From Candidatus Zhuqueibacterota bacterium (GTDB taxonomy: Bacteria; SM23-31): DNA of 5,030 bases. This document shows, in pieces, positions 1 through 5,030 of this stretch. Under the pieces are notes generated by a model. It was given only the letters and a program-made list of their open reading frames with translations, searched no databases and had not been told where the DNA came from. The position numbers and the translations under genes are program-made. The stretch spans positions 1 through 5,030 of the forward strand of contig JADFON010000189.1 in NCBI GenBank assembly GCA_022562855.1, given 5' to 3'. Position 1 is the stretch's first letter, and every line of letters begins with the position of its first letter.

Positions 1-108
1 TTTGAATTGGAAAAACGTCGTTTTGAATTTAAAGTGAAATATTTTATTAGTTTGGAAGATGCCATTGAATGGACAAAAAAGGAAGTTAATAATCTTATTA
101 AAAATTAA
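1..108 (+). CDS. C-terminal tail of an unidentified protein (5' end outside window)
   Basis: Frame 1 is open from the first base to a TAA at 106-108 and gives 35 residues, starting FELEKRRFEF and ending KKEVNNLIKN. The tail is soluble and charged: a basic and aromatic, strand-like stretch followed by an amphipathic helix (around SLEDAIEWTKKEV). It has no membrane segment, so it does not look like the end of a typical EIIC permease, although EIIC often precedes EIID in mannose-family operons. The pattern of a strand followed by 'DAIEW' and a final helix loosely recalls the ends of small STAS/SpoIIAA-like domains, but 35 residues are too few to assign a family. It lies 43 bp upstream of the EIID start on the same strand and is probably co-transcribed with it. 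The reading frame is likely; its function is unknown. Confidence 0.6.
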   Translation, partial: FELEKRRFEFKVKYFISLEDAIEWTKKEVNNLIKN

Positions 109-151
109 TAATCATCGCTATTGTTTTTTTGTTTTTAACTTAGAGAAAATC

Positions 152-970
152 ATGGTTAAAACCAAATACCCACTTTCGAAAGAGTCAAGTGAATCAGGGC
201 TCATTACCAAACTTGACTTTTTCAAAATATTTGTTCGAAGTTTCTTTATACAGGCTTGTTTTACGTATAAATATATGCTGGGAACCGGTTTTGGGTTTAC
301 ACTCTTACCGGGTATACGGCGAATGGCAAAAAACAGTGAGGATATAGGAAAAATTCTTTCACGGAATTCACGGTTTTTTAATACTCACCCTTACCTTTCC
401 TCGTACGTGATTGGTTCAATTCTAAGGCTTGAAGAAAAATCACAAACCGAATCGGTCGAAGAGAGACAGGACAAAGAAAAGATCAAACAGAGACTATCCA
501 CCATCCTGGGTTCCCTGGGAGACCGGCTATTTTGGAAATACTTGAAACCGTGGGTATCGGTCATCGCATTGATAGTAATCTTTGCTTTTCAAAGTAACGA
601 TAATTGGAATTATTATGCGGGAGTGACAAGTTTTATAGTAATTTTTAATATTTTTCATTTATTTTACCGTTGGCGCGGACTCAAAGAAGGTTATAAAATG
701 GAGACCATGGTTATCCAAAGTAAAAGTATCATCATTATTGAAAAAATGAACAAATTTATTTCGAATTCAACACTTGTTCTTATCGGAATTCTGATAATTG
801 TTGAAATTAACTATATTTTTTCTAATAGTATAATTGGCGCGGCAATTCTAATCTTGGCAGGATTTTCTACTTTTTATTTTAGTTTTAGGAAAATTTCTCC
901 TGCAATGGGTATTATTTCCGGTCAAATAATTGCGATTATTCTCTATTTTGTTGCTAAAATACTGCCCTAA
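152..970 (+). CDS. PTS mannose/fructose/sorbose-family IID component (membrane subunit)
   Basis: This is a 272-residue membrane protein. EIID pairs with EIIC to form the channel of mannose-type PTS transporters, which import a hexose and release it phosphorylated. Family landmarks appear in the expected order: RSFFIQA (29-35), an aromatic/glycine stretch around GTGFGFTLLPG (44-54), FFNTHPYLSSYVIGSILRLEE (75-95), GSLGDRLFW (120-128, the family's 'GDSLFW' region) and RWRGLKEGY (173-181). Hydrophobic segments lie at about 133-147, 153-172, 206-224, 226-245 and 250-269. The N-terminal half matches the family best; the C-terminal half is mostly hydrophobic and less distinctive. I chose ATG 152 because it follows an AGAGAA at 142-147 and leaves the EIID domain intact. 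The frame also opens at ATG 59, but that start would overlap the preceding gene by 50 bp and add 31 atypical residues. HPr and Enzyme I follow. The sugar specificity cannot be read from this subunit. Confidence 0.9.
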   Translation: MVKTKYPLSKESSESGLITKLDFFKIFVRSFFIQACFTYKYMLGTGFGFTLLPGIRRMAKNSEDIGKILSRNSRFFNTHPYLSSYVIGSILRLEEKSQTESVEERQDKEKIKQRLSTILGSLGDRLFWKYLKPWVSVIALIVIFAFQSNDNWNYYAGVTSFIVIFNIFHLFYRWRGLKEGYKMETMVIQSKSIIIIEKMNKFISNSTLVLIGILIIVEINYIFSNSIIGAAILILAGFSTFYFSFRKISPAMGIISGQIIAIILYFVAKILP

Positions 971-984
971 AATTAATATTGTTG

Positions 985-996
985 CGGTAATTACCG
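985..996. repeat. Perfect 12-bp palindrome CGGTAATTACCG upstream of HPr
   Basis: The sequence CGGTAATTACCG is its own reverse complement and lies in the 84-bp gap between the EIID stop and the HPr start. It begins 15 bp after the EIID stop codon. In RNA it could form only a 4-bp stem with an AAUU loop, and no T-run follows directly, so it is a poor intrinsic terminator. As DNA it could be an operator half-site pair. It lies just upstream of a possible extended -10 element (TGGTACACT, 1005-1013), at about the -35 position. The palindrome itself is certain; a regulatory role is inference. Confidence 0.45.
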
Positions 997-1044
997 TTTA
1001 TTTGTGGTACACTTCGAATTGACCAAGTATTATTGGGTACAACC

Positions 1045-1050
1045 TAAGGA
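1045..1050 (+). promoter_or_regulatory. Ribosome binding site of HPr (TAAGGA)
   Basis: TAAGGA lies 4 bp before ATG 1055 and is the clearest Shine-Dalgarno-like sequence in the window. It supports ATG 1055 over the in-frame GTG at 1004, and the protein from 1055 puts the HPr phosphohistidine at residue 15 as in the family. Confidence 0.6.
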
Positions 1051-1054
1051 TCTT

Positions 1055-1336
1055 ATGACAGAAAAGACAATCCAAGTTCAAAATATATCAGGAATTCATG
1101 CCCGTCCGGCAGCACGGTTCGTAAAGTTAGCATCACAATTCCAATGTCAGATCAAACTTATCAAAGACAATTTAGAGGTCGATGGTAAAAGTATCCTGGG
1201 AATTATGTCACTCGCCGCTGAAAAAGGGAGTAAGTTGACAATCAAGGCAGATGGCGAAAAAGAATTAGAAGCAGTTGAGCAACTTATAAATCTCTTGAAG
1301 AATATCTTTAAAGATGAAGAAAAATCCCAAATATAA
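1055..1336 (+). CDS. ptsH: Phosphocarrier protein HPr
   Basis: This 93-residue cytoplasmic protein carries phosphate from Enzyme I to the PTS EIIA domains. The active-site motif SGIHARPAARFV starts at residue 12, with phosphohistidine His15 and the supporting Arg17 at canonical positions. The second motif, GKSILGIMSLAAEKG (44-58), puts a serine at position 46. It resembles the KSIMGVMSLG of Gram-positive HPr rather than the KSLFKLQTLG of E. coli. In that family Ser46 is phosphorylated by HPr kinase/phosphorylase, so regulatory phosphorylation is plausible, but no such kinase gene lies in this window. The length is slightly above the usual 85-90 residues because of a lysine/glutamate-rich tail. 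The frame is also open upstream to GTG 1004, giving a 17-residue extension, but the RBS and the His15 position favour ATG 1055. The gene overlaps the Enzyme I gene by 23 bp. Confidence 0.95.
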   Translation: MTEKTIQVQNISGIHARPAARFVKLASQFQCQIKLIKDNLEVDGKSILGIMSLAAEKGSKLTIKADGEKELEAVEQLINLLKNIFKDEEKSQI

Positions 1337-3110
1337 AAAGTCGTCCGAAATAATTCTTATTGGGCAACCCATTTCTCCCGGAATCGCCATTGGAAAATCC
1401 ATATTACTTGCCGACGACTATATTGAAACCAGGAAAAGGGCAATTCACGTTAAGAAAATAAATAGTGAGATAGAAAGATTTAATAAGGCACTGACAGAAA
1501 CGATTCAAGATCTTCGCTTGATTATCGAGCAGGTCGGCTCCAGGGTGAGCGCTCACAAGAGAGAGATATTTGACGCCCATCTGATGATCCTCCAGGATAA
1601 GGTAATTATAGAGCAAACAGTCAATGATATTAGAGAAAATAAAGTAAATGCCGATTTTGCATATTTTAACATTATGAGAAGTTATCAGCGTAACTTGAGC
1701 GCCTCAAAAGACACCTATTTCAAAGAACGGGCGATTGATATTAGAGATATTAAGAGAAGGGTAATTAGAAAGATTCAGGGTGAAAAGCATGCAGGTTCGG
1801 CAAATTTGAAAGATAAAATTATTATATCCAGAAATCTAAATTTATTTGATATTTATGCCATTGCAAAAAACAAAGTAGAGGGGATTATTCTCGAAGGGGG
1901 TGGCAGGACTACTCATGCAACAATTATTATTAGAGCTCTTGAAATACCTTCTGTAATCGGTGTTGAAAGAATATTGCAAAATGTTAACGCTGAAGACGAA
2001 GTAGTGGTGAATGGATTAACAGGAGAAATTATATTAAATCCTGATAGTCCAACATTGAAAAAAAGTATTACAAAGCGAAATAATTACAAGAAATTTGAGC
2101 AGCGTTATCTTGGAATTTCTGATTTGCCGTCGGTTTCTAAGGATAACGTAGCTTTTGAAATTGATGCAAACATAGAATTGGATGACGAAGTCGAATCTGT
2201 TTTAGCTCATGGAGATTTCGGTATAGGTCTTTTTCGCTCGGAGTACATATTTATGGCTAAAGAAAAGCCCCCTACCGAAGAGGAGCAGTTTGTAAAATAT
2301 GCAAACGTTGTAAAGCGGATTCACCCGCATCATGTATCAATCAGGACTATCGACCTCGGCGGAGACAAGTTTGCGCCTTTTTTAGAAGCGGAAGCGGAAA
2401 ACAACCCTTTTTTAGGCTGGCGGGCTATCCGGATTTGCATCGATATGCCGGATTTGTTCAAAATACAATTACGTGCAATCTACAGAGCAGGAATACTGGG
2501 CAATGTCCGGTTATTACTCCCGATGATCACCTCGATTGAAGAATTAAGATATGTCAAAACATTAACTGAAGAGGTTAAACTTGACTTGAGTAATCAAAAT
2601 ATCGAATATGATGCAAATATTCCTATAGGAGTGATGATCGAAGTTCCATCCGCCGTTATGATTGCAGATCAACTGGCAAAAGAGGCAGATTTTTTTTCGA
2701 TCGGAACAAACGATCTTGTGCAATACGCTCTTGCCGTAGACCGAGGAAACCCAAAGGTCGCATACCTATATAATTTTTTTCATCCGGCAGTTCTGCGATT
2801 GATCGAAATGATCGTTAAAGCAGGAAATGACCATAAAATACCTGTATCAATGTGCGGTGAGATGGCAGGCGACCCATTCGCCACAATATTATTATTTGGC
2901 ATTGGGATAAAAGAATTCAGCGTAAGCCCGGTTATGATGTTGAAGATAAAACAAATCCTTCGGTGTTTAGAATTTAGTGAAGCACAAAAAATAGCGGGGC
3001 ATTGCTTAAAGATGCAAACCGCCGATGAAATAGAAAACTATATGCGAAATGTAATGTTGGAGCTTTTTCCAAACATGGATGAAGATAATTTTTTTCCAGA
3101 GAACTGCTGA
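1314..3110 (+). CDS. ptsI: Phosphoenolpyruvate-protein phosphotransferase (PTS Enzyme I)
   Basis: Enzyme I autophosphorylates with phosphoenolpyruvate and passes the phosphate to HPr in the cytoplasm. The 598 residues contain the N-terminal domain (LIGQPISPGIAIGK from 15, then the helical HPr-binding region with EIFDAHLMILQD at 84-95), the phosphohistidine domain (GGRTTHATIIIR, His201) and the C-terminal PEP-binding barrel. From recalled E. coli numbering, His189, Arg296, Arg332, Glu431, Asp455 and Cys502 correspond to His201, Arg308, Arg344, Glu443, Asp467 and Cys514. The offset is 12 throughout, so there is no net insertion across these domains. The protein has a basic N-terminal extension of about 13 residues and a short acidic tail. 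The histidine motif departs from the usual TSH-x-x-I-x-AR: it reads TTH, and Ile206 replaces the Ala before the conserved Arg207. The start at ATG 1314 lies inside the HPr gene with no good Shine-Dalgarno sequence (GAAG at 1297-1300 is distant), which suggests translation coupled to HPr. No other ATG, GTG or TTG in this frame precedes the domain. Confidence 0.96.
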   Translation: MKKNPKYKKSSEIILIGQPISPGIAIGKSILLADDYIETRKRAIHVKKINSEIERFNKALTETIQDLRLIIEQVGSRVSAHKREIFDAHLMILQDKVIIEQTVNDIRENKVNADFAYFNIMRSYQRNLSASKDTYFKERAIDIRDIKRRVIRKIQGEKHAGSANLKDKIIISRNLNLFDIYAIAKNKVEGIILEGGGRTTHATIIIRALEIPSVIGVERILQNVNAEDEVVVNGLTGEIILNPDSPTLKKSITKRNNYKKFEQRYLGISDLPSVSKDNVAFEIDANIELDDEVESVLAHGDFGIGLFRSEYIFMAKEKPPTEEEQFVKYANVVKRIHPHHVSIRTIDLGGDKFAPFLEAEAENNPFLGWRAIRICIDMPDLFKIQLRAIYRAGILGNVRLLLPMITSIEELRYVKTLTEEVKLDLSNQNIEYDANIPIGVMIEVPSAVMIADQLAKEADFFSIGTNDLVQYALAVDRGNPKVAYLYNFFHPAVLRLIEMIVKAGNDHKIPVSMCGEMAGDPFATILLFGIGIKEFSVSPVMMLKIKQILRCLEFSEAQKIAGHCLKMQTADEIENYMRNVMLELFPNMDEDNFFPENC

Positions 3111-3185
3111 TGAACATTTTACCGTTAGTACAGTATAAAAAAATCCATTTTCTATAATAACTGTTACATTATAAGCATGTTCATC
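3109..3185. repeat. 9-bp inverted repeat flanking the gap between ptsI and the isomerase
   Basis: GATGAACAT at 3109-3117 (starting in the ptsI stop codon) is repeated perfectly inverted as ATGTTCATC at 3177-3185, with 59 bp between the arms. Inside lies a second, shorter inverted repeat, TATAAT (3153-3158) and ATTATA (3168-3173), 9 bp apart. No T-run follows the outer arm, so this is not a normal intrinsic terminator. It could be a paired operator site, a long RNA hairpin or chance in AT-rich DNA. The repeats are read directly; any function is inference. Confidence 0.4.
3153..3158 (+). promoter_or_regulatory. Possible -10 element (TATAAT) for the isomerase gene
   Basis: A perfect TATAAT lies 61 bp before the isomerase start. 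The matching -35 region is poor: TACAGT at 3129-3134 with an 18-bp spacer is the best I see. In such AT-rich DNA this hexamer can occur by chance. The 109-bp gap after ptsI makes a separate promoter for the isomerase reasonable. Confidence 0.25.
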
Positions 3186-3219
3186 TAATCAGAAGAACTA
3201 AATTTTTAAACAATAAAAA

Positions 3220-4278
3220 ATGAATATTCTTACAGCTATCAACCGATTCGACAAAAATAATTATCTTGATTTTCTTGTTCATTTTCCTGAACAAATCCAA
3301 TTTGCGTTCGACTTAGACATCCCGGAAGAAATTACCGCCAATAGAGAAATTCATAACGTGGTTATTGCCGGTATGGGAGGTTCTGCGATTGGCGGTGAAC
3401 TCCTGCAATCTCTTTATTCACATGAATTAACCATCCCGGTCAATGTAGTAAGAGAATACAACCTGCCTGGTTTTGTAAACTCCAAGACTCTTATACTATT
3501 ATCGAGCTATTCCGGTAATACCGAAGAAACTCTTTCAGCCTATAAGAAAGCTGATAAAACCGGAGGAGCAATTGTTTGCATAACGACAGGGGGAAAGCTT
3601 GCAGAAAGGGCGCGCAAGGATGGACATCCTATAATTTTTCTTCCTGAGGGTTACCAGCCTCGCGCCGCAATAGGATTGTCGTTTATTCCTCTAATAAGAA
3701 TTTTCCAAAAAATCGGTTTTTTGAACGACAAATCCGTAGATATTAAAGAAACGGTCAAACTGATCGGCGAATTGAGCCACAAATATTCCCCGGAAAACGG
3801 AGAATTATCCGAACCGTTGCACCTTGCTCAAAAAATCTTTGGGAAAATTCCGATAATTTATACAGGACCCTCCCCTTTTGAAGCGCTTGGGACGAGATGG
3901 AAATGCCAATTTAACGAGAATGCTAAGGTCCTCGCTTTTAATAACCGCATTCCGGAATTGAACCATAACGAAATTATTGGCTGGGATAAAGAATTTGCAC
4001 AGTTGGAAGATCTATTTGTCATTTTTCTCCGCGACAAAAATGAGGAGCAGCCAATAAACCGCAGAATAGAGATAACAAAAGAATTAATAGCGAAGCTGAC
4101 AAATGAGTATACTGATATAACGAGCATGGGTACGAGTATATTAGCGCGTGCATTTTCCTTGCTTTATTATGGAGACTTTACGAGTTTCTATCTTGCCATT
4201 CTTAACAAAAAGGATCCATCAGAGATAGACAACATAATATATCTTAAAAACAAATTGCAACAACCGTCCTCACCTTAA
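3220..4278 (+). CDS. Bifunctional phosphoglucose/phosphomannose isomerase (SIS family)
   Basis: This 352-residue cytoplasmic enzyme is predicted to interconvert glucose-6-phosphate, fructose-6-phosphate and mannose-6-phosphate. It belongs to the bifunctional PGI/PMI family first described in archaea, not to classical Pgi. SIS-domain phosphate-binding motifs are GMGGSAIGGEL (51-61) and SSYSGNTEETL (95-105). Further family marks are QPRAAIGLSF (146-155), RWKCQFNENAK (226-236), ELNHNEIIGW (246-255) and a C-terminal KDPSEIDNIIYLKNKL. From recalled Pyrobaculum aerophilum numbering, Arg135, Glu203 and His219 match Arg148, Glu233 and His249; the 16-residue spacing between the last two is kept. A C-terminal lysine (probably Lys343) would match Lys298. 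Whether both substrates are used cannot be read from the sequence. ATG 3220 follows an A-rich leader with no Shine-Dalgarno; the nearest AGAAG (3191-3195) is too far away. The next in-frame ATG falls inside the first SIS motif, so this start is firm. Its place after the PTS genes suits processing of an imported hexose 6-phosphate. Confidence 0.93.
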   Translation: MNILTAINRFDKNNYLDFLVHFPEQIQFAFDLDIPEEITANREIHNVVIAGMGGSAIGGELLQSLYSHELTIPVNVVREYNLPGFVNSKTLILLSSYSGNTEETLSAYKKADKTGGAIVCITTGGKLAERARKDGHPIIFLPEGYQPRAAIGLSFIPLIRIFQKIGFLNDKSVDIKETVKLIGELSHKYSPENGELSEPLHLAQKIFGKIPIIYTGPSPFEALGTRWKCQFNENAKVLAFNNRIPELNHNEIIGWDKEFAQLEDLFVIFLRDKNEEQPINRRIEITKELIAKLTNEYTDITSMGTSILARAFSLLYYGDFTSFYLAILNKKDPSEIDNIIYLKNKLQQPSSP

Positions 4279-4321
4279 AAGCGTCATAGATATGCCTTCA
4301 CAACTTTTATTGCAACGCTTT
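4278..4321 (+). terminator. Weak hairpin after the isomerase gene
   Basis: AAAGCGT at 4278-4284, starting in the stop codon, is perfectly complementary to ACGCTTT at 4315-4321. The loop is 30 nt and contains a small CATA/TATG stem (4285-4294). The following bases are CAATATAA rather than a T-run, so this is at best a weak terminator or a 3'-end stabilising structure. A 7-bp match in a gap of this size may be chance. Confidence 0.2.
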
Positions 4322-4349
4322 CAATATAACCGTTTGAGAAAAAATATAA

Positions 4350-4378
4350 TTGTAATTAAATCCAATAATTAGTACATT
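4350..4378 (+). promoter_or_regulatory. Candidate sigma70-like promoter for the nucleotidyltransferase
   Basis: TTGTAA (4350-4355) and TACATT (4373-4378) are 17 bp apart and each matches four of six consensus bases. They lie 34 bp before ATG 4413. The whole stretch from 4322 to 4412 is very AT-rich, so the match is weak evidence; the 134-bp gap after the isomerase is the main reason to expect a start site here. Confidence 0.2.
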
Positions 4379-4412
4379 TAAGTTTATATATTTTTATGGT
4401 AATTTAAAGTCG

Positions 4413-5030
4413 ATGAAAGCGATCATTCCCGTTGCAGGCGCCGGTACAAGGCTGCGTCCTCATTCCTTGATTATACCAAAAGTATTGATCAATGTGGGTG
4501 GAAAACCTATTCTGAGCCATATAATAGATAAAGCTCTTGATTCAGGTATAGACGACATCGCTTTTATCATCGGTTACCGTGGTAAACAGGTAAAAGAATT
4601 TGTCGAATCGAATTATTCATTCAACCATACTTTTATCGAGCAAAAAGAAATTCTCGGACTTGCGCATGCAATAGGTCTTGCGGGGGAATTTCTAAAAAAC
4701 GAACCGGTTTTTATTATGCTGGGCGACACGGTTTTTGAAGCAGATATTAATGTAGTCTTTTCAGGCGAGTATTCTTCTATAGGGGTAAAAAAGGTTGAAG
4801 ATCCCAGAAGATTTGGAACAGCGGAACTTGATTCCGGCGGATTTATAACCCGATTGGTTGAAAAACCTCAAAATCCGGTTACTAATCTTGCTCTCGTTGG
4901 ACTTTATTATTTAAAAAATGGGAAGTTGCTTCATGATGCAATAAATGAACTGATCGGAAAGAACCTGAAAACAAAGGGAGAATACCAGATTACCGATGCC
5001 CTTCAACTGTTGATAGACAACGGCGAAAAA
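4413..5030 (+). CDS. Sugar-1-phosphate nucleotidyltransferase, RmlA/GlmU-type (3' end outside window)
   Basis: The frame is open from ATG 4413 to the window edge, giving 206 residues without a stop. It is a Rossmann-like NTP-transferase domain that couples a sugar 1-phosphate to a nucleotide, releasing pyrophosphate and an NDP-sugar. Visible motifs are the nucleotide-binding loop VAGAGTRLRPHSLIIPK (7-23, with Gly9, Gly11, Thr12, Arg13 and Lys23), VGGKPILSHIID (28-39), GLAHAIGLAGE (82-92), the metal-binding LGD (103-105, Asp105), FGTAELD (134-140), VEKP (149-152) and GEYQITDALQ (189-198). The closest types are the glucose-1-phosphate thymidylyltransferase (RmlA-like) and UDP-glucose pyrophosphorylase-like enzymes; base and sugar cannot be told apart here. 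The missing C-terminus would show whether a GlmU-type left-handed beta-helix acyltransferase domain follows. There is no strong Shine-Dalgarno (TAAAG at 4405-4409). It would use sugar phosphates made via the upstream isomerase, with a phosphoglucomutase or phosphomannomutase step between that is not encoded here. Confidence 0.9.
   Translation, partial: MKAIIPVAGAGTRLRPHSLIIPKVLINVGGKPILSHIIDKALDSGIDDIAFIIGYRGKQVKEFVESNYSFNHTFIEQKEILGLAHAIGLAGEFLKNEPVFIMLGDTVFEADINVVFSGEYSSIGVKKVEDPRRFGTAELDSGGFITRLVEKPQNPVTNLALVGLYYLKNGKLLHDAINELIGKNLKTKGEYQITDALQLLIDNGEK

Noticed and set aside
121-137. T-rich stretch after the first gene as a terminator
   Set aside because: There is no GC-rich stem before it, and the EIID gene starts 15 bp later, so read-through is more likely.
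59-151. Upstream in-frame ATG 59 as the start of the EIID gene
   Set aside because: It would overlap the preceding coding region by 50 bp and add 31 residues that do not resemble EIID; ATG 152 keeps the whole domain and has a better upstream sequence.
1004-1054. GTG 1004 as the start of HPr
   Set aside because: It adds 17 residues with no HPr similarity, whereas ATG 1055 has TAAGGA upstream and puts the active histidine at residue 15.
1404-1616. Open frame of 70 codons on the minus strand
   Set aside because: It lies wholly inside ptsI, its protein resembles nothing I recognise, and the opposite strand codes for a well-conserved Enzyme I.
3858-4127. Open frame of 89 codons on the minus strand
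   Set aside because: It is antisense to the conserved C-terminal half of the isomerase and has a serine-rich, composition-driven sequence typical of a shadow frame.
4279-4412. Possible small gene, riboswitch or RNA in the gap before the nucleotidyltransferase
   Set aside because: I see only very short frames (for example ATG 4396 ending within four codons), no tRNA-like fold and no recognisable riboswitch core.

Overview
This AT-rich window is ordinary chromosomal sequence from a bacterium. All genes lie on the + strand. It holds the downstream part of a mannose-family phosphotransferase (PTS) operon, followed by two genes that act on phosphorylated sugars. The gene set and low GC would fit a member of the FCB group or a neighbouring lineage (Marinimicrobia, Calditrichota, KSB1 or Ignavibacteria-like), or a deltaproteobacterium-like relative. 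This is an inference from gene content only; there is no rRNA or other phylogenetic marker here.

Layout: 1-108 is the 35-residue tail of an unidentified gene that enters from the left. 152-970 encodes the membrane component EIID of a mannose/fructose/sorbose-family PTS transporter. 1055-1336 encodes HPr and 1314-3110 encodes Enzyme I; these two genes overlap by 23 bp. A 109-bp AT-rich gap with inverted repeats and a consensus -10 hexamer leads to 3220-4278, a bifunctional phosphoglucose/phosphomannose isomerase of the SIS family. A second gap of 134 bp leads to 4413-5030, the first 206 residues of a sugar-1-phosphate nucleotidyltransferase that runs off the right edge.

How they work together (inference from families): Enzyme I takes phosphate from phosphoenolpyruvate and passes it to His15 of HPr. 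HPr passes it to EIIA/EIIB proteins, presumably encoded upstream, and the EIIC/EIID membrane complex imports and phosphorylates a hexose. The isomerase would interconvert mannose-6-P, fructose-6-P and glucose-6-P, so the imported sugar can enter glycolysis or be routed to sugar 1-phosphates. The nucleotidyltransferase would activate such a sugar 1-phosphate to an NDP-sugar for polysaccharide synthesis. HPr also keeps the Ser46 regulatory motif, which hints at HPr-kinase control from elsewhere in the genome.

I see no mobile element, CRISPR array, RNA gene or clearly new system. The points worth a second look are the variant phosphohistidine motif in Enzyme I, the HPr/Enzyme I overlap, the perfect 12-bp palindrome upstream of HPr, and the nested inverted repeats upstream of the isomerase.
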